DNA from: Spirosoma foliorum | GTDB taxonomy: Bacteria; Bacteroidota; Bacteroidia; Cytophagales; Spirosomataceae | Assembly (NCBI RefSeq): GCF_014117325.1 | Contig: NZ_CP059732.1 | Span: forward strand, 4,787,001-4,851,000 | Direction: 5' to 3' | DNA length: 64,000 nucleotides | Part shown: one piece after another, positions 1-10,257 of the stretch | Position numbering within the stretch: position 1 is the first letter of the stretch | Layout of the letters: each line of letters opens with the position of its first letter | Program-made: the position numbers and the translations under genes | Notes under the pieces: model-generated | What the model saw: only the letters and a program-made list of their open reading frames with translations | What the model was told of the DNA's origin: nothing | Databases searched by the model: none

Positions 1-1
1 T

Positions 2-2287
2 CCAAAGGACTATAGTTTGCTGGTCTTTGGTGGAGCTGGTGGGTTACACGGTTGCGCCATTGCCCGACTGTTGGGCATGGAGCAGTTGATTTTGCCGTTC
101 GATGGCGGTCTGCTAAGTGCTTATGGGATTGGTCAGGCCCAAATCGAGCGCATGGCAACACGGTCGGTGTTACAGTCCTTATCAGTTGTAGAAGCTGATC
201 TACCAACCCTGATCGACGGATTGATTCAGAGCGCAACCGAAGCTTTACGGGAAGACGTTGGGGCCGATGTTCCTATTGACACAAAGACCATCTCGTTGTT
301 TCTGCGTTTGTCAGGTCAGGAAGCCACTGTTGATATTCCGTTTAGTGCGAATCTGGAAGACGATTTCCGGGAAAAGTATCAACGGTTATACGGCCATTTC
401 CCTGCGAATCGGCCTATCGAACTGGAAAGTATTCGGGTCATTAGTAGTACCGTTAGTCCCGAAAATCCAGTGGGCAGTTCACCAGTGAGTCATCATCATG
501 CTGCTCCGGCTTTCCAGACAGAGGCTTACCCGGCCTACGACTGGACGAAACTACAGGAAGGTGATACGTTTCGGGGGCCAGCGTTGCTCCTTAACACAAC
601 CTCATCAGCTTTCATTGAACCCGGTTGGCGATTGATCGTTCAGGCAAACAGGAATGCACTTGTTGATTACATTGAAGATAATGACAACGAAACCATCGTC
701 GAATCGAACGAGGTTATTCAGTTAGAATTATTCACCCAGCGGTTCCGGGCGATTGCCGAAGAAATGGGCGCGCAATTACAGCGTACGGCCTTCTCCGTCA
801 ACGTCAAAGAGCGACTCGACTTCTCGTGTGCCCTGCTCGATGCCAATGCCGAGCTGGTGGCCAATGCGCCACACATTCCGGTCCACTTGGGCAGTCTGGG
901 TGTTTGCGCCCGCCTGAGTTTAGCAGCCATGCCTACGCTAGAACCGGGCGATGTTATCATCACGAACCACCCGAAATTTGGTGGTTCACACCTTCCCGAT
1001 GTAACGTTACTAAGCGGTGTTTTTACGGATGACAATGAGCTTATCGGCTACGTCATAAACCGGGCACACCACGCCGAAATTGGCGGTAAAGTTCCGGGAT
1101 CAATGCCACCCGACGCGGTGTCGCTGATCGAAGAAGGAGTTGTGCTAGAACCCATGTATGTCGTGAAGAACGGGCAGTTTTTGTGGGAAGATACACTTGC
1201 CCAACGGTTTACAGATGCCCCCTACCCGACCCGTGCCCTGGCCGAAAACAGAGCCGATATTGAAGCCGCGCTGGCCTCGCTAAAAGCCGGTGAAACAGCC
1301 CTTCAACAGCTCGTTCGGCAGTATGGCATATCAACGGTGAAACAGTATATGAAGCGGTTGCAGCAATCGGCCACGGGTGCTATTTCGGTGGTGCTGAAAC
1401 CGTTAGCCGGAAACGTCTACGAAGCCGAAGAAGGATTGGACGATGGGCACAGGATTCGCTTGAAAATCCAGATTTCGAAAAAAAGTACTGTCGATTCTAC
1501 GCCACGCATTCAATTCGATTTTACCGGAACTTCAGGCGTGCACCCGCACAATCTCAATGCCAATATTTCCATTCTATACAGCGCCGTCTTGTATGTACTT
1601 CGCTTATGGTGCGGACGCGATATTCCGCTAAACGAAGGCTTAATGGCTCCCGTCGATCTGATTTTACCTGAGTCATCCTTCCTAAATCCAGTTTTCCCTA
1701 ACGAGTCTGCACTTTGTCCGGCGGTAGTGGGCGGCAATACCGAGGTCAGTCAGCGGCTGGTCGATACTCTACTGAAAGCCCTTGGCTTGGCCGCCTGTAG
1801 TCAGGGAACGATGAACAATTTCCTGTTTGGGAAGTCGGGAGCCGGTTCGGGCAACTTCGGCTATTACGAAACTATTGGGGGTGGTGCCGGGGCTACCGAC
1901 GGTTCAGATGGTCGCTCAGCAGTGCATCAGCACATGACCAACACCAAACTCACCGACCCCGAAGAATTCGAACGACGCTATCCGGTACGCCTGCATCAGT
2001 TCGCCATTCGGGCAGGGTCCGGGGGCAATGGTCAATGGCGCGGGGGCGACGGAATTATCCGCGAAATTGAGTTTCTGGAACCTGTACAGGCAACCCTTTT
2101 GAGTCAGCATCGGGTGGTGGCCCCTTATGGGTTACATGGTGGACAATCAGGAGCCATAGGCAGTCAAACGCTGATTTCAGCTAATGGTCAAACAGAAAGT
2201 CTGCCAGGCATTTTCACCCGCGCCATGCAACCCGGAGAACGTATCCGAATTGAAACGCCAGGGGGCGGAGGGGCTAACACTAAATAA
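2..2287 (+). CDS. Hydantoinase/5-oxoprolinase, HyuA C-terminus fused to HyuB (5' end outside window)
   Basis: ATP-dependent ring-opening enzyme of the hydantoinase/5-oxoprolinase family, acting on cyclic amides such as 5-oxoproline in the cytoplasm. The frame is already open at base 2 (PKDYSLLVFGGAGG), so the N-terminal part of the HyuA half lies outside and the TTG at 17 is not a true start. The first ~220 residues seen are the end of the HyuA ATPase-like half (FGGAGGLHG). From about residue 230 the HyuB half follows (RFRAIAEEMGAQLQRTAFS, NHPKFGGSHLPDV) and ends in RIETPGGGGAN. A single-chain fusion is the layout of eukaryotic 5-oxoprolinase; many bacteria use two genes. Only 7 bases separate it from the next gene, so co-transcription is likely. 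The exact substrate cannot be read from sequence. Confidence 0.9.
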   Translation, partial: PKDYSLLVFGGAGGLHGCAIARLLGMEQLILPFDGGLLSAYGIGQAQIERMATRSVLQSLSVVEADLPTLIDGLIQSATEALREDVGADVPIDTKTISLFLRLSGQEATVDIPFSANLEDDFREKYQRLYGHFPANRPIELESIRVISSTVSPENPVGSSPVSHHHAAPAFQTEAYPAYDWTKLQEGDTFRGPALLLNTTSSAFIEPGWRLIVQANRNALVDYIEDNDNETIVESNEVIQLELFTQRFRAIAEEMGAQLQRTAFSVNVKERLDFSCALLDANAELVANAPHIPVHLGSLGVCARLSLAAMPTLEPGDVIITNHPKFGGSHLPDVTLLSGVFTDDNELIGYVINRAHHAEIGGKVPGSMPPDAVSLIEEGVVLEPMYVVKNGQFLWEDTLAQRFTDAPYPTRALAENRADIEAALASLKAGETALQQLVRQYGISTVKQYMKRLQQSATGAISVVLKPLAGNVYEAEEGLDDGHRIRLKIQISKKSTVDSTPRIQFDFTGTSGVHPHNLNANISILYSAVLYVLRLWCGRDIPLNEGLMAPVDLILPESSFLNPVFPNESALCPAVVGGNTEVSQRLVDTLLKALGLAACSQGTMNNFLFGKSGAGSGNFGYYETIGGGAGATDGSDGRSAVHQHMTNTKLTDPEEFERRYPVRLHQFAIRAGSGGNGQWRGGDGIIREIEFLEPVQATLLSQHRVVAPYGLHGGQSGAIGSQTLISANGQTESLPGIFTRAMQPGERIRIETPGGGGANTK

Positions 2288-2294
2288 TTAAACT

Positions 2295-3233
2295 ATGGAG
2301 GATCAAATAAAAGGGGCTTTTTTCGGAGCAGCTGTTGGTGATGCCCTAGGAGTTCCCGTTGAATTCAAATCTCGGAGTTCATTGAGCAATAACCCCGTTC
2401 AGGATTACATTGGGTATGGAACCTGGAATCAGCCTCCGGGTACATTTTCCGATGATAGTTCGATGTTATTCTGTACGGCAGAAAGTCTTTGTCATGGATT
2501 TGACTTGACCGATATAGCGAATCGATTCGTTCGCTGGTATTGTTTTGGTTATTGGAGCGCTCATGGGACCGTGTTTGATATTGGAAATGCAACTAGTGGG
2601 GCGATTGATCGACTCATGAATGGCACCTCTCCCTTAATATCAGGAGGTATGTCGGAGACAAATAATGGTAACGGGTCACTCATGCGTATTCTGCCAATGG
2701 CTTTCTACACACAGTCAGAACCAGATATAGCCATTCGTTATGATTTGATCAAGCAAGTATCTGGCATTACTCATTATCATTTACGCTCGATTTTGGCGTG
2801 CTTTATTTATACAGAGTTCGCCATTGGGCTGTTAAAACAGTTAGATAAATCTGCTGCTTATGAACGAATGCAAGAGCTTGTCAATCAATTCATAGAGCAA
2901 CAGTCATTTTCTAATCGTGAAGTGAGTCTCTTTAACCGTATCCTTCATAATGATATTAGCCAGCTGGATGAAAATAATATTCGAAGTTCAGGCTATGTTT
3001 TGGATACTCTGGAAAGCAGTTTATGGTGTTTTACGGCTTCCTCTTCTTACTCTGAATGTGTTCTAAAAGCGGTTAATTTAGGGGAAGACACCGATACAAC
3101 AGCGACTGTTGCCGGTGGTCTGGCCGGACTATTTTACGGTTATCAAGCCATTCCAGTCCACTGGATACAGGGAGTAGCAAAACGGGAGGAGATCGAAGAC
3201 TTAGCACAGAGATTCGCTCTTCGTTGCTCGTAA
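2295..3233 (+). CDS. ADP-ribosylglycohydrolase family protein (DraG-like)
   Basis: 312 residues, the usual size for this family of Mg-dependent hydrolases that remove ADP-ribose from proteins or small molecules. The motifs that build the di-metal site are all visible: GAAVGDALGVPVEF at the N-terminus, FSDDSSM near residue 55 (the family usually has DDT), NGNGSLMRILP around 125, and GEDTDTTATVAGGLAGLFYG near 265. Starts 7 bases after the oxoprolinase stop, probably as the second gene of that operon. Family assignment is secure; the true substrate (protein, ADP-ribosyl metabolite or another N-glycoside) is unknown. Confidence 0.9.
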   Translation: MEDQIKGAFFGAAVGDALGVPVEFKSRSSLSNNPVQDYIGYGTWNQPPGTFSDDSSMLFCTAESLCHGFDLTDIANRFVRWYCFGYWSAHGTVFDIGNATSGAIDRLMNGTSPLISGGMSETNNGNGSLMRILPMAFYTQSEPDIAIRYDLIKQVSGITHYHLRSILACFIYTEFAIGLLKQLDKSAAYERMQELVNQFIEQQSFSNREVSLFNRILHNDISQLDENNIRSSGYVLDTLESSLWCFTASSSYSECVLKAVNLGEDTDTTATVAGGLAGLFYGYQAIPVHWIQGVAKREEIEDLAQRFALRCS

Positions 3234-3350
3234 CTAACTAAAATAATGACTATACGCTGAGACACAAGATATTGACCAGACAGATAAATTAGCTGATCAT
3301 TTACGTTAGCCTACTTATTGTCCATCACCTATCTATCTGCAAATCAGCTC

Positions 3351-4475
3351 ATGAATCGTTCTCTGCTAGTTGTCCTACTTTGTTTCATTTGCTTTATTGA
3401 AATCCCTAGCCATGCTCAGTCGGTAGAGGAAGAAGAGGTAACGTATAAAGATTTTATTATTGACAGTGAGAATGTCTGGTTGCTCACAACAAACGGCATT
3501 CTAAAACAAGTCAATTTGAACTCCGGGCAATTAGCAAAGTCAACGACTACTATTGACTCAATGGTGGTGGCGATAACAAAAGACCGAAAGGGGGCTATCG
3601 TTATCGGCGATACAGCTCATTACCTGAAACAATACAACAAACAGACGAATCAGTGGCATGATATCGGCACGTATGCCGGTAAGCTAACCGGGATCATCTT
3701 CGACAATCAAAACCGCTGTTTATTAGTAACCAAAGGTGGGCTTGTTGATCCAGATAAACAGCAGACGTATTTCCCCGACAACAGCTATTCTGGCAACAAA
3801 AGCATTCGGTTTATTAAAAAAGGATGGGTTGCAACGCCCGCCTACTTCATAGATAGCCATGATCGTCTTTGGCTAGGATTCAATTATGGCGAATGGGGTG
3901 GTGATGTATTTGCCTTCGATGCAAACAAGAGACGTTTCATTCAGCTAAAAAAAGACAGTATTCAACTGGGTTTGAATCCTGTTTTTGGCTTTTGTGAAGA
4001 CCCATCCAATGTCTATATCTCTGGCGGAGTCAGCCATATGTTTATGACTCATGGTAGTATTTTGAAAGTTAGCGACCAAACAATCAACTCTTTACTCTTA
4101 TCCAGAGACGTCGAAACACCAGTCAACGTTACAACTATGCAGCCTGATGGGACGCAAAAAGAAGGAATCATGACTACCTGGCGAGGAGGACATCGTATTG
4201 GGCCGGTTGCTTACAATCCAGTAGACAAGTGCCTTTACTTTTTCTCGCAATTAGGGATTCATAAGGGTGAGCTAACAGCTGATTTATCAGATATAAAGCA
4301 GTGGCAGAACATACTCACGCCAGAACTTCAAGGAAGTGGAGGTCAACAATTTGCTGCTGGCCCAGGGATGAATGTGCAAAAGATGGTCGTTACTGCTGAT
4401 GGTACTTTATTTTTTCTGGCAGATCACGAAGGCCTGGGTATTTACAAGAACAACGAATTGCGTTTTGTAAAATAG
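3351..4475 (+). CDS. Exported protein, probable beta-propeller-like repeats, function unknown
   Basis: 374 residues from the ATG at 3351. That start is chosen because a signal peptide follows at once (MNRSLLVVLLCFICFIEI, then SHAQ); an upstream TTG would put 11 odd residues before it. The mature protein is rich in short strands and WLLTTNG, LWLGFNYG and LFFLADHEGLGIY stretches of the sort seen in ligand-binding beta-propellers such as the periplasmic part of Bacteroidota sensors. No kinase or catalytic motif is visible. It stands alone, about 120 bases after the glycohydrolase and 180 before the ROK regulator. The propeller reading is inference. Confidence 0.7.
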   Translation: MNRSLLVVLLCFICFIEIPSHAQSVEEEEVTYKDFIIDSENVWLLTTNGILKQVNLNSGQLAKSTTTIDSMVVAITKDRKGAIVIGDTAHYLKQYNKQTNQWHDIGTYAGKLTGIIFDNQNRCLLVTKGGLVDPDKQQTYFPDNSYSGNKSIRFIKKGWVATPAYFIDSHDRLWLGFNYGEWGGDVFAFDANKRRFIQLKKDSIQLGLNPVFGFCEDPSNVYISGGVSHMFMTHGSILKVSDQTINSLLLSRDVETPVNVTTMQPDGTQKEGIMTTWRGGHRIGPVAYNPVDKCLYFFSQLGIHKGELTADLSDIKQWQNILTPELQGSGGQQFAAGPGMNVQKMVVTADGTLFFLADHEGLGIYKNNELRFVK

Positions 4476-4658
4476 ACTTTACTGGAGATTAGGGTGACAT
4501 CTAATTAATAGTTGTTAAATCTAGCTTACTTCTAACCAGAATAAATCATAAACTCCTTTACAATCACCTAAGTAATTCAATTAAAGAGTTTTCTTTGAGC
4601 AAGAGAAGCAACGAATACTTCCTTTTTTAACTCTTTTTGAATAATATCCTTATACCTA

Positions 4659-5891
4659 ATGAATGCTAGCGTAACACTTGATGAAGAATGGCCTGGTCAA
4701 CAGTCTGTTGTTGATTACAAAAAGAAACAAAAACAACGGGATGTACTGGCCCATTTATACACAGAGGGCACTTGCACGCTAGCCCATTTAACAAAAGCAT
4801 TACATAGTAGTGTCCCATCTGTTACCAATCTGGTAGAGGAGCTAATTGACAACAAATGGGTAACAACGCTGGGCATGGCCACCGGAAGCAATGGTCGAAG
4901 ACCTGTACTGTTTGGCCTCAATACCAAGCATAACTATGTTGCCGTGTTGGATGTCAGTACGCACGACACCAAGATCCTGTTCATGAATACGCAACGCGAA
5001 GTAGTGTTTCGTGGCGACTATGATCTTCGGTTAGTGGACAATCCTACCTTTCTGGCTTCATTGGCCGATTATTTTGCCAACGCCCTGGCTGATTCGGGAT
5101 TATCTTCTGATGCAATTATTGCCGTTGGGGTGTCAATGCCGGGTTTAATTGATACTCGGCGTGGGCTCAATATGACCTATAAGCATTTAAGTCCGGCCAA
5201 TGAATCAATAACCGACTGGCTGTCAAGGCAAATTGGGTATCCCGTTTATCTGATCAATGACACCAAAGCGACGGTGCTGGGCGAGAGCCGATTTGGCGGA
5301 GCGCAGGGTAAGAAACAGGTGTTAGCCATCAATATCGACTGGGGTGTAGGTCTGGGAATTATTGTCAATGGCGAAGTTTTTCAGGGCGGGAACGGATTCG
5401 CAGGTGAACTGGGACACATTCAGATTGACCCCGACGGTGAACTGTGTTATTGCGGCAAAATTGGTTGTCTAAACACCGTAACCTCCGCATCAGCCCTGGT
5501 GAAACGGGTACAGCGCGACATTCTGGCTGGTCAGGTTTCTAAATTAGCCGCTTTCTATGACCGAGTTGAAGAAATTGATATCGACGAAATCATTAACGCA
5601 GCCTATAAGGGCGATTCATACGCTATCGATATACTTCATGAAACGGGTCTTCAATTAGGAAAAGGCCTTGCCATTGCCATCAGCCTGTTCAACCCCGAAA
5701 TCATTATTGTTGATGGTGTGCTCGCCAAAGCTGCAACTTTCATCCTGAATACCATCGAGCAGGCTATCAGCAAATATTGCCTGAGCGATTTCCGAACTGA
5801 TCTGACCATCGAACTTACTAAACTCGATAATACGGCCAAGTGGTTAGGCACTCACGCTTATATGATGGAGGCTATTTTTTCTAATTATTGA
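4659..5891 (+). CDS. ROK family transcriptional regulator (NagC/XylR type)
   Basis: 410 residues. The first ~85 form a winged helix (TLAHLTKALHSSVPSVTNLV, then a wing with GSNGRRPVLFGLN). The rest is a ROK sugar-kinase fold with the glycine-rich nucleotide loop INIDWGVGLG and the zinc motif ELGHIQIDPDGELCYCGKIG followed by CLNT; the usual GCLE glutamate is Asn here. Proteins of this build repress sugar genes and are released by a sugar or sugar phosphate, but the target is not evident, because its neighbours are a secreted unknown and a convergent porX. Its stop is two bases before a very long palindrome that acts as the shared end of this gene and porX. Confidence 0.88.
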   Translation: MNASVTLDEEWPGQQSVVDYKKKQKQRDVLAHLYTEGTCTLAHLTKALHSSVPSVTNLVEELIDNKWVTTLGMATGSNGRRPVLFGLNTKHNYVAVLDVSTHDTKILFMNTQREVVFRGDYDLRLVDNPTFLASLADYFANALADSGLSSDAIIAVGVSMPGLIDTRRGLNMTYKHLSPANESITDWLSRQIGYPVYLINDTKATVLGESRFGGAQGKKQVLAINIDWGVGLGIIVNGEVFQGGNGFAGELGHIQIDPDGELCYCGKIGCLNTVTSASALVKRVQRDILAGQVSKLAAFYDRVEEIDIDEIINAAYKGDSYAIDILHETGLQLGKGLAIAISLFNPEIIIVDGVLAKAATFILNTIEQAISKYCLSDFRTDLTIELTKLDNTAKWLGTHAYMMEAIFSNY

Positions 5892-5893
5892 TG

Positions 5894-5976
5894 ACAGTTA
5901 ATAGAAAGAGGCCGATATTGATACGCCATATTTTGAAAATATGGCGTATCAATATCGGCCTCTTTCTATTAACTGT
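5894..5976. terminator. Very long perfect inverted repeat between convergent genes
   Basis: Two 41-base arms are perfectly complementary around a single G at 5935 (centre TTTTGAAAA). The structure fills nearly the whole space between the stop of the ROK gene (5891) and the stop of porX (5980). The stem lacks a separate U-tract, but A/T-rich sequence at the apex and its position between two stops suggest a bidirectional transcription end or 3'-end stabiliser. The stem is far longer than a normal intrinsic terminator. Confidence 0.75.
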
Positions 5977-5979
5977 TCC

Positions 5980-7545
5980 CTACTTCGCCTTCAGATACGC
6001 AAACGGGATAATCATTTCTTCCAGCGATACGCCCCCGTGCTGGAACGTATTCCGGTAATGGTTTACGTAGTAATTGTAGTTGTTCGGATACGCAAAGAAG
6101 TAGTCCTCCAGTGTAAAGACGTAAGCTGTTGACACGTTCGGTTTAGGCAAGAACAACCGCTCAGGTTTACGGCCAACAAATAAGTGGTTGTCATCGAAAC
6201 CGAGGTTCTTGCCTTGTTTGTAACGCAGGTTCGTATTGGTTTCGCGGTAGCCAACAATCTTGGCTGGCTTCTGCACCCGAATCATGCCGTGATCAGTTGT
6301 GATAATCAGGCGACCACCTTTGGCAGCAATTTTCTGTACGAATTCCAGTAAAGGAGAGTGTAAGAACCACGACCGCGTAATCGAACGATAGGCCGACTCG
6401 TCGGGAGCCAGTTCTTTAATCATGGCCATATCCGTTCGGGCGTGCGAAAGCATATCCACGAAATTGTACACAACCACATTCAACTGATTCTGCAACAGAT
6501 TATTGAAGTTATCAACCAGCGATTTCCCCTGGTTAACGTTTAGAATCTTATGATAAGACGTTTTGATATTCAGTCGACTCTGATCGAGTTGCCGACGCAG
6601 GAACTCATCCTCGTGGTTATTCAATCCTTCATCCTCGCTATCATCATTAACCCATAAATCAGGATGTTTGCGTTCCATTTCGCTCGGCATCATCCCCGAG
6701 AAAATAGCGTTACGGGCAAAGCCAGTCGTGGTTGGCAGAATAGAGTAATACGACGATTCTTCTTCAACTGTAAAGTACTCAGCCAAAAGAGGTTCAATCA
6801 CCTTCCACTGGTCGTAACGAAGATTATCGATCAGAATAAAGAATAAGGGAGCCGCGCTGCCAGCTTGTTCCACCAAGGGGAATACCTTCTTCCGCATCAA
6901 TTGGTGCGACATGACCGGGCTGCTCATTTTAGGATCATTCAGCCAGTCTTCATAGTTGTCGATCACGAATTTGCAGAACTCCGAATTGGCTTCGCTCTTC
7001 TGCATATTCATAACTTCTACCATGCTCTTATCCTGCGAATTATCTAATTCTAACTCCCAGTAAATAAGCTTTTTATAGACATCAGCCCATTCTTCGAAAT
7101 TCATGCGGTCGTTATATTGCATGGAGATATTCCGAAAATCCTGTTGATACCCAATATTCGTCCGTTCGGTTACGAGTCGTTTATTATCCAGAATTTTCTT
7201 GACCGAAAGTAAAATCTGATTGGGGTTGAGCGGCTTAATGAGGTAATCGGCGATTTTGGAGCCGATCGCTTCTTCCATGATGTGCTCCTCTTCGCTCTTG
7301 GTAATCATGACGACAGGCAGGTTAGGACGCATCTGCTTAATTTGCGCGAGCGTCTCCAGTCCCGTCATACCGGGCATCATTTCATCTAGAAAAACGACGT
7401 CATAATTAGTCTGTTCAACATGATCGAGTGCATCAGCGCCACTGTTGACAGAGGTAACATCGTATCCTTTATTCTTCAAAAACAGAATATGGGGCTTCAG
7501 GAGATCAATTTCATCGTCGGCCCAGAGTATCGAATAATTTTGCAT
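5980..7545 (-). CDS. porX: PorX-like response regulator, CheY receiver plus PglZ domain
   Basis: 521 residues from the ATG at 7545, chosen because the receiver fold begins there (MQNYSILWADDEI); longer forms add a non-conserved leader. Receiver: acidic pair D10/D11, phospho-acceptor D54 in FLDEMMPGM, K104 in YLIKPLNP. From about residue 200 to the end lies a PglZ (alkaline-phosphatase superfamily) domain with FILIDNLRYDQW, LPTTTGFARNAIFSG, DMLSHAR and IITTDHGM, which carry the metal-binding residues. This length and order match PorX, the regulator of the type IX secretion system with the kinase PorY. No porY or secretion gene is in this window. The gene has its own promoter candidate at 7686-7712. 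Confidence 0.93.
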   Translation of the reverse strand: MQNYSILWADDEIDLLKPHILFLKNKGYDVTSVNSGADALDHVEQTNYDVVFLDEMMPGMTGLETLAQIKQMRPNLPVVMITKSEEEHIMEEAIGSKIADYLIKPLNPNQILLSVKKILDNKRLVTERTNIGYQQDFRNISMQYNDRMNFEEWADVYKKLIYWELELDNSQDKSMVEVMNMQKSEANSEFCKFVIDNYEDWLNDPKMSSPVMSHQLMRKKVFPLVEQAGSAAPLFFILIDNLRYDQWKVIEPLLAEYFTVEEESSYYSILPTTTGFARNAIFSGMMPSEMERKHPDLWVNDDSEDEGLNNHEDEFLRRQLDQSRLNIKTSYHKILNVNQGKSLVDNFNNLLQNQLNVVVYNFVDMLSHARTDMAMIKELAPDESAYRSITRSWFLHSPLLEFVQKIAAKGGRLIITTDHGMIRVQKPAKIVGYRETNTNLRYKQGKNLGFDDNHLFVGRKPERLFLPKPNVSTAYVFTLEDYFFAYPNNYNYYVNHYRNTFQHGGVSLEEMIIPFAYLKAK

Positions 7546-7685
7546 GCGTTCGTGGGGTGTTTGGTAGTGTAGGCAGTACAGTATCGATTTACAGCATACT
7601 ACCTTAAAAACAAAAACTCTTCTTTGTTTAACATTAAACGTCCGGTTCTGTTCGGGCGGTTCGGCATTAAGCTTTTTTAACAGCA

Positions 7686-7712
7686 CAAATATATTGCCAG
7701 GGGCTCTGGCAA
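7686..7712 (-). promoter_or_regulatory. Promoter of porX with an operator-like inverted repeat
   Basis: On the minus strand TTG (7712-7710), 16 bases, then TATATTTG (7693-7686) fits the Bacteroidota promoter form TTG-N17-TAnnTTTG. Between and over the two elements is the inverted repeat TTGCCAG-N5-CTGGCAA (7694-7712), whose outer half contains the -33 TTG. A protein bound there would cover the promoter. Implied leader about 135 bases. Confidence 0.55.
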
Positions 7713-7918
7713 CTAAAGGCTTTTGACGCCTACTTAGTTACTTTGTTTCTTAGCTTTTGTAAATCAGTGAAATCACGCTCGCCGAATGGTCGACAAGTAT
7801 AGTCGGCTAATCCGAAGGGCAGGATAGTATTTCTGCTTTACTTTACGTTATTTTTACGAACAACGCCGTTTATAGCTAACAGTCGAACACCCGGTCGTAT
7901 CTCGACTGATAATAACCC
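7713..7918. other. Gene-free upstream region of the LysM gene
   Basis: About 200 bases between the porX promoter and the LysM gene. A partial promoter-like string TTACTTTG sits near 7737-7744 on the plus strand but misses the TAnnTTTG pattern by one base. No ORF, hairpin or repeat of note seen. Confidence 0.4.
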
Positions 7919-9067
7919 ATGAACAGAATCCACTTCACATACGCCTTTTTTCTACTGGGCGGTATTGCCTTCACACATACTATCCAAGCCAAGCCAACTG
8001 CATTTGTTCACCCACCAATTATCGACTCGGTTGGTGTCGAAAAAAAAGACGGCAAACGGTTCATTCTGCACCGCGTTGACGAAGGGCAGACGCTTTATGC
8101 CATTGCCCGGCGGTATAAACGCTCGGTTGCCGAGATCAAAGCCGCCAACCCCGACATGAAAGATGCGGTTCGGTACGACCAGCTTGTTCGCGTCCCGATT
8201 CCTGATGGTGCCCTAAGTCGGAAAGAAGAAAAAGCCATCGACAAAGCCGTTAAGAAGAAGGAAAAGGAAGAAAAACGGGAAGCGAAAGCCGCCGAGAAAG
8301 AGAAGGAATTGATGGCTAAGCCCGTCGCGAAAGCTGAAAAAGAACCGGAGAAAGAGCAGAAAAAAACCGACGATCCGGCACGAGCGGGCATACACGTAGT
8401 TGAAACCGGTCAAACGCTCTACAGCTTGGCGGGCCGATACGGTGTACAGCAGTCCGATTTACGCAAATGGAATAATCTGTCGGGCAACAACGTGCTGATT
8501 GGGCAGGCACTGATCGTTTCCGAAAAAGCGTATTTAGCCCGGACACCTTCAGCGCCAGCTCCGAAAACAACTGAAACACCCACTAAGGAGACGCCTACAA
8601 AACCGGCAACTACTTCGCCCGAACCCCGCTCCAACGAGCCACGAGCGACTACGCCCACTGAGCCAAAACCAGAGCGTCATCTAGAACGAGAAACCGCAAC
8701 TTCGCCAACGAAGCCCTCAGCAACCGACACAAAACCAGCTGAGGCCGAAGTAGAACCCCCACGGCCAGGGAACGACGCTCCCATGCCTACGCGTGGACGA
8801 CGTATTTCGGCCAGTGGTATAGCCGAAATGATTGAGGCTGATGGCTCCGGAAAATACCTGGCGCTACATCGCACAGCACCGATTGGTACCCTGGTACAAG
8901 TCAGGAATGAGTTTAATAATCAGAGCCTTTGGGTGAAAGTCATTGGCCGATTGCCCAATACAGGCGTCAATGATAAAATTCTCATTAAACTATCGGCACA
9001 GGCTTTCGCGAAACTTTCGCCCGATGATCGGCGTTTTCGAGCTGAGGTAAGTTACATTGCCCGTTAG
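7919..9067 (+). CDS. Exported LysM protein with RlpA-like C-terminal domain
   Basis: 382 residues with a signal peptide (FFLLGGIAFTHTIQA). First LysM at about residues 45-95 (EGQTLYAIARRYKRSVAEIK), a Lys/Glu-rich linker at 100-150, second LysM at 160-205 (TGQTLYSLAGRYGVQQSDLR), a Pro/Thr-rich linker to 285, then a C-terminal domain (SASGIAEMIEADGSGKYLAL ... FAKLSPDDRRFRAEV) that looks like the double-psi barrel of RlpA. LysM modules bind peptidoglycan glycan strands, so a periplasmic cell-wall role is likely. The C-terminal domain lacks a clear catalytic motif. Followed after 12 bases by a small membrane protein gene. Confidence 0.85.
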   Translation: MNRIHFTYAFFLLGGIAFTHTIQAKPTAFVHPPIIDSVGVEKKDGKRFILHRVDEGQTLYAIARRYKRSVAEIKAANPDMKDAVRYDQLVRVPIPDGALSRKEEKAIDKAVKKKEKEEKREAKAAEKEKELMAKPVAKAEKEPEKEQKKTDDPARAGIHVVETGQTLYSLAGRYGVQQSDLRKWNNLSGNNVLIGQALIVSEKAYLARTPSAPAPKTTETPTKETPTKPATTSPEPRSNEPRATTPTEPKPERHLERETATSPTKPSATDTKPAEAEVEPPRPGNDAPMPTRGRRISASGIAEMIEADGSGKYLALHRTAPIGTLVQVRNEFNNQSLWVKVIGRLPNTGVNDKILIKLSAQAFAKLSPDDRRFRAEVSYIAR

Positions 9068-9079
9068 CCTGACTAAGTT

Positions 9080-10167
<1,088 letters not shown>

Positions 10168-10257
10168 GCATCTCTCCACTACACAAATTAATAAACCTTA
10201 ATAAACAATCATTGGCCGGAATAGATTACTTACGTACCGACCTACGAACTGTATACT

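Noticed and set aside
5980..7545. PglZ protein of a BREX phage-defence system
   Set aside because: The receiver-PglZ order and ~520-residue length match PorX; no BREX genes (brxA, brxC, pglX) are near.
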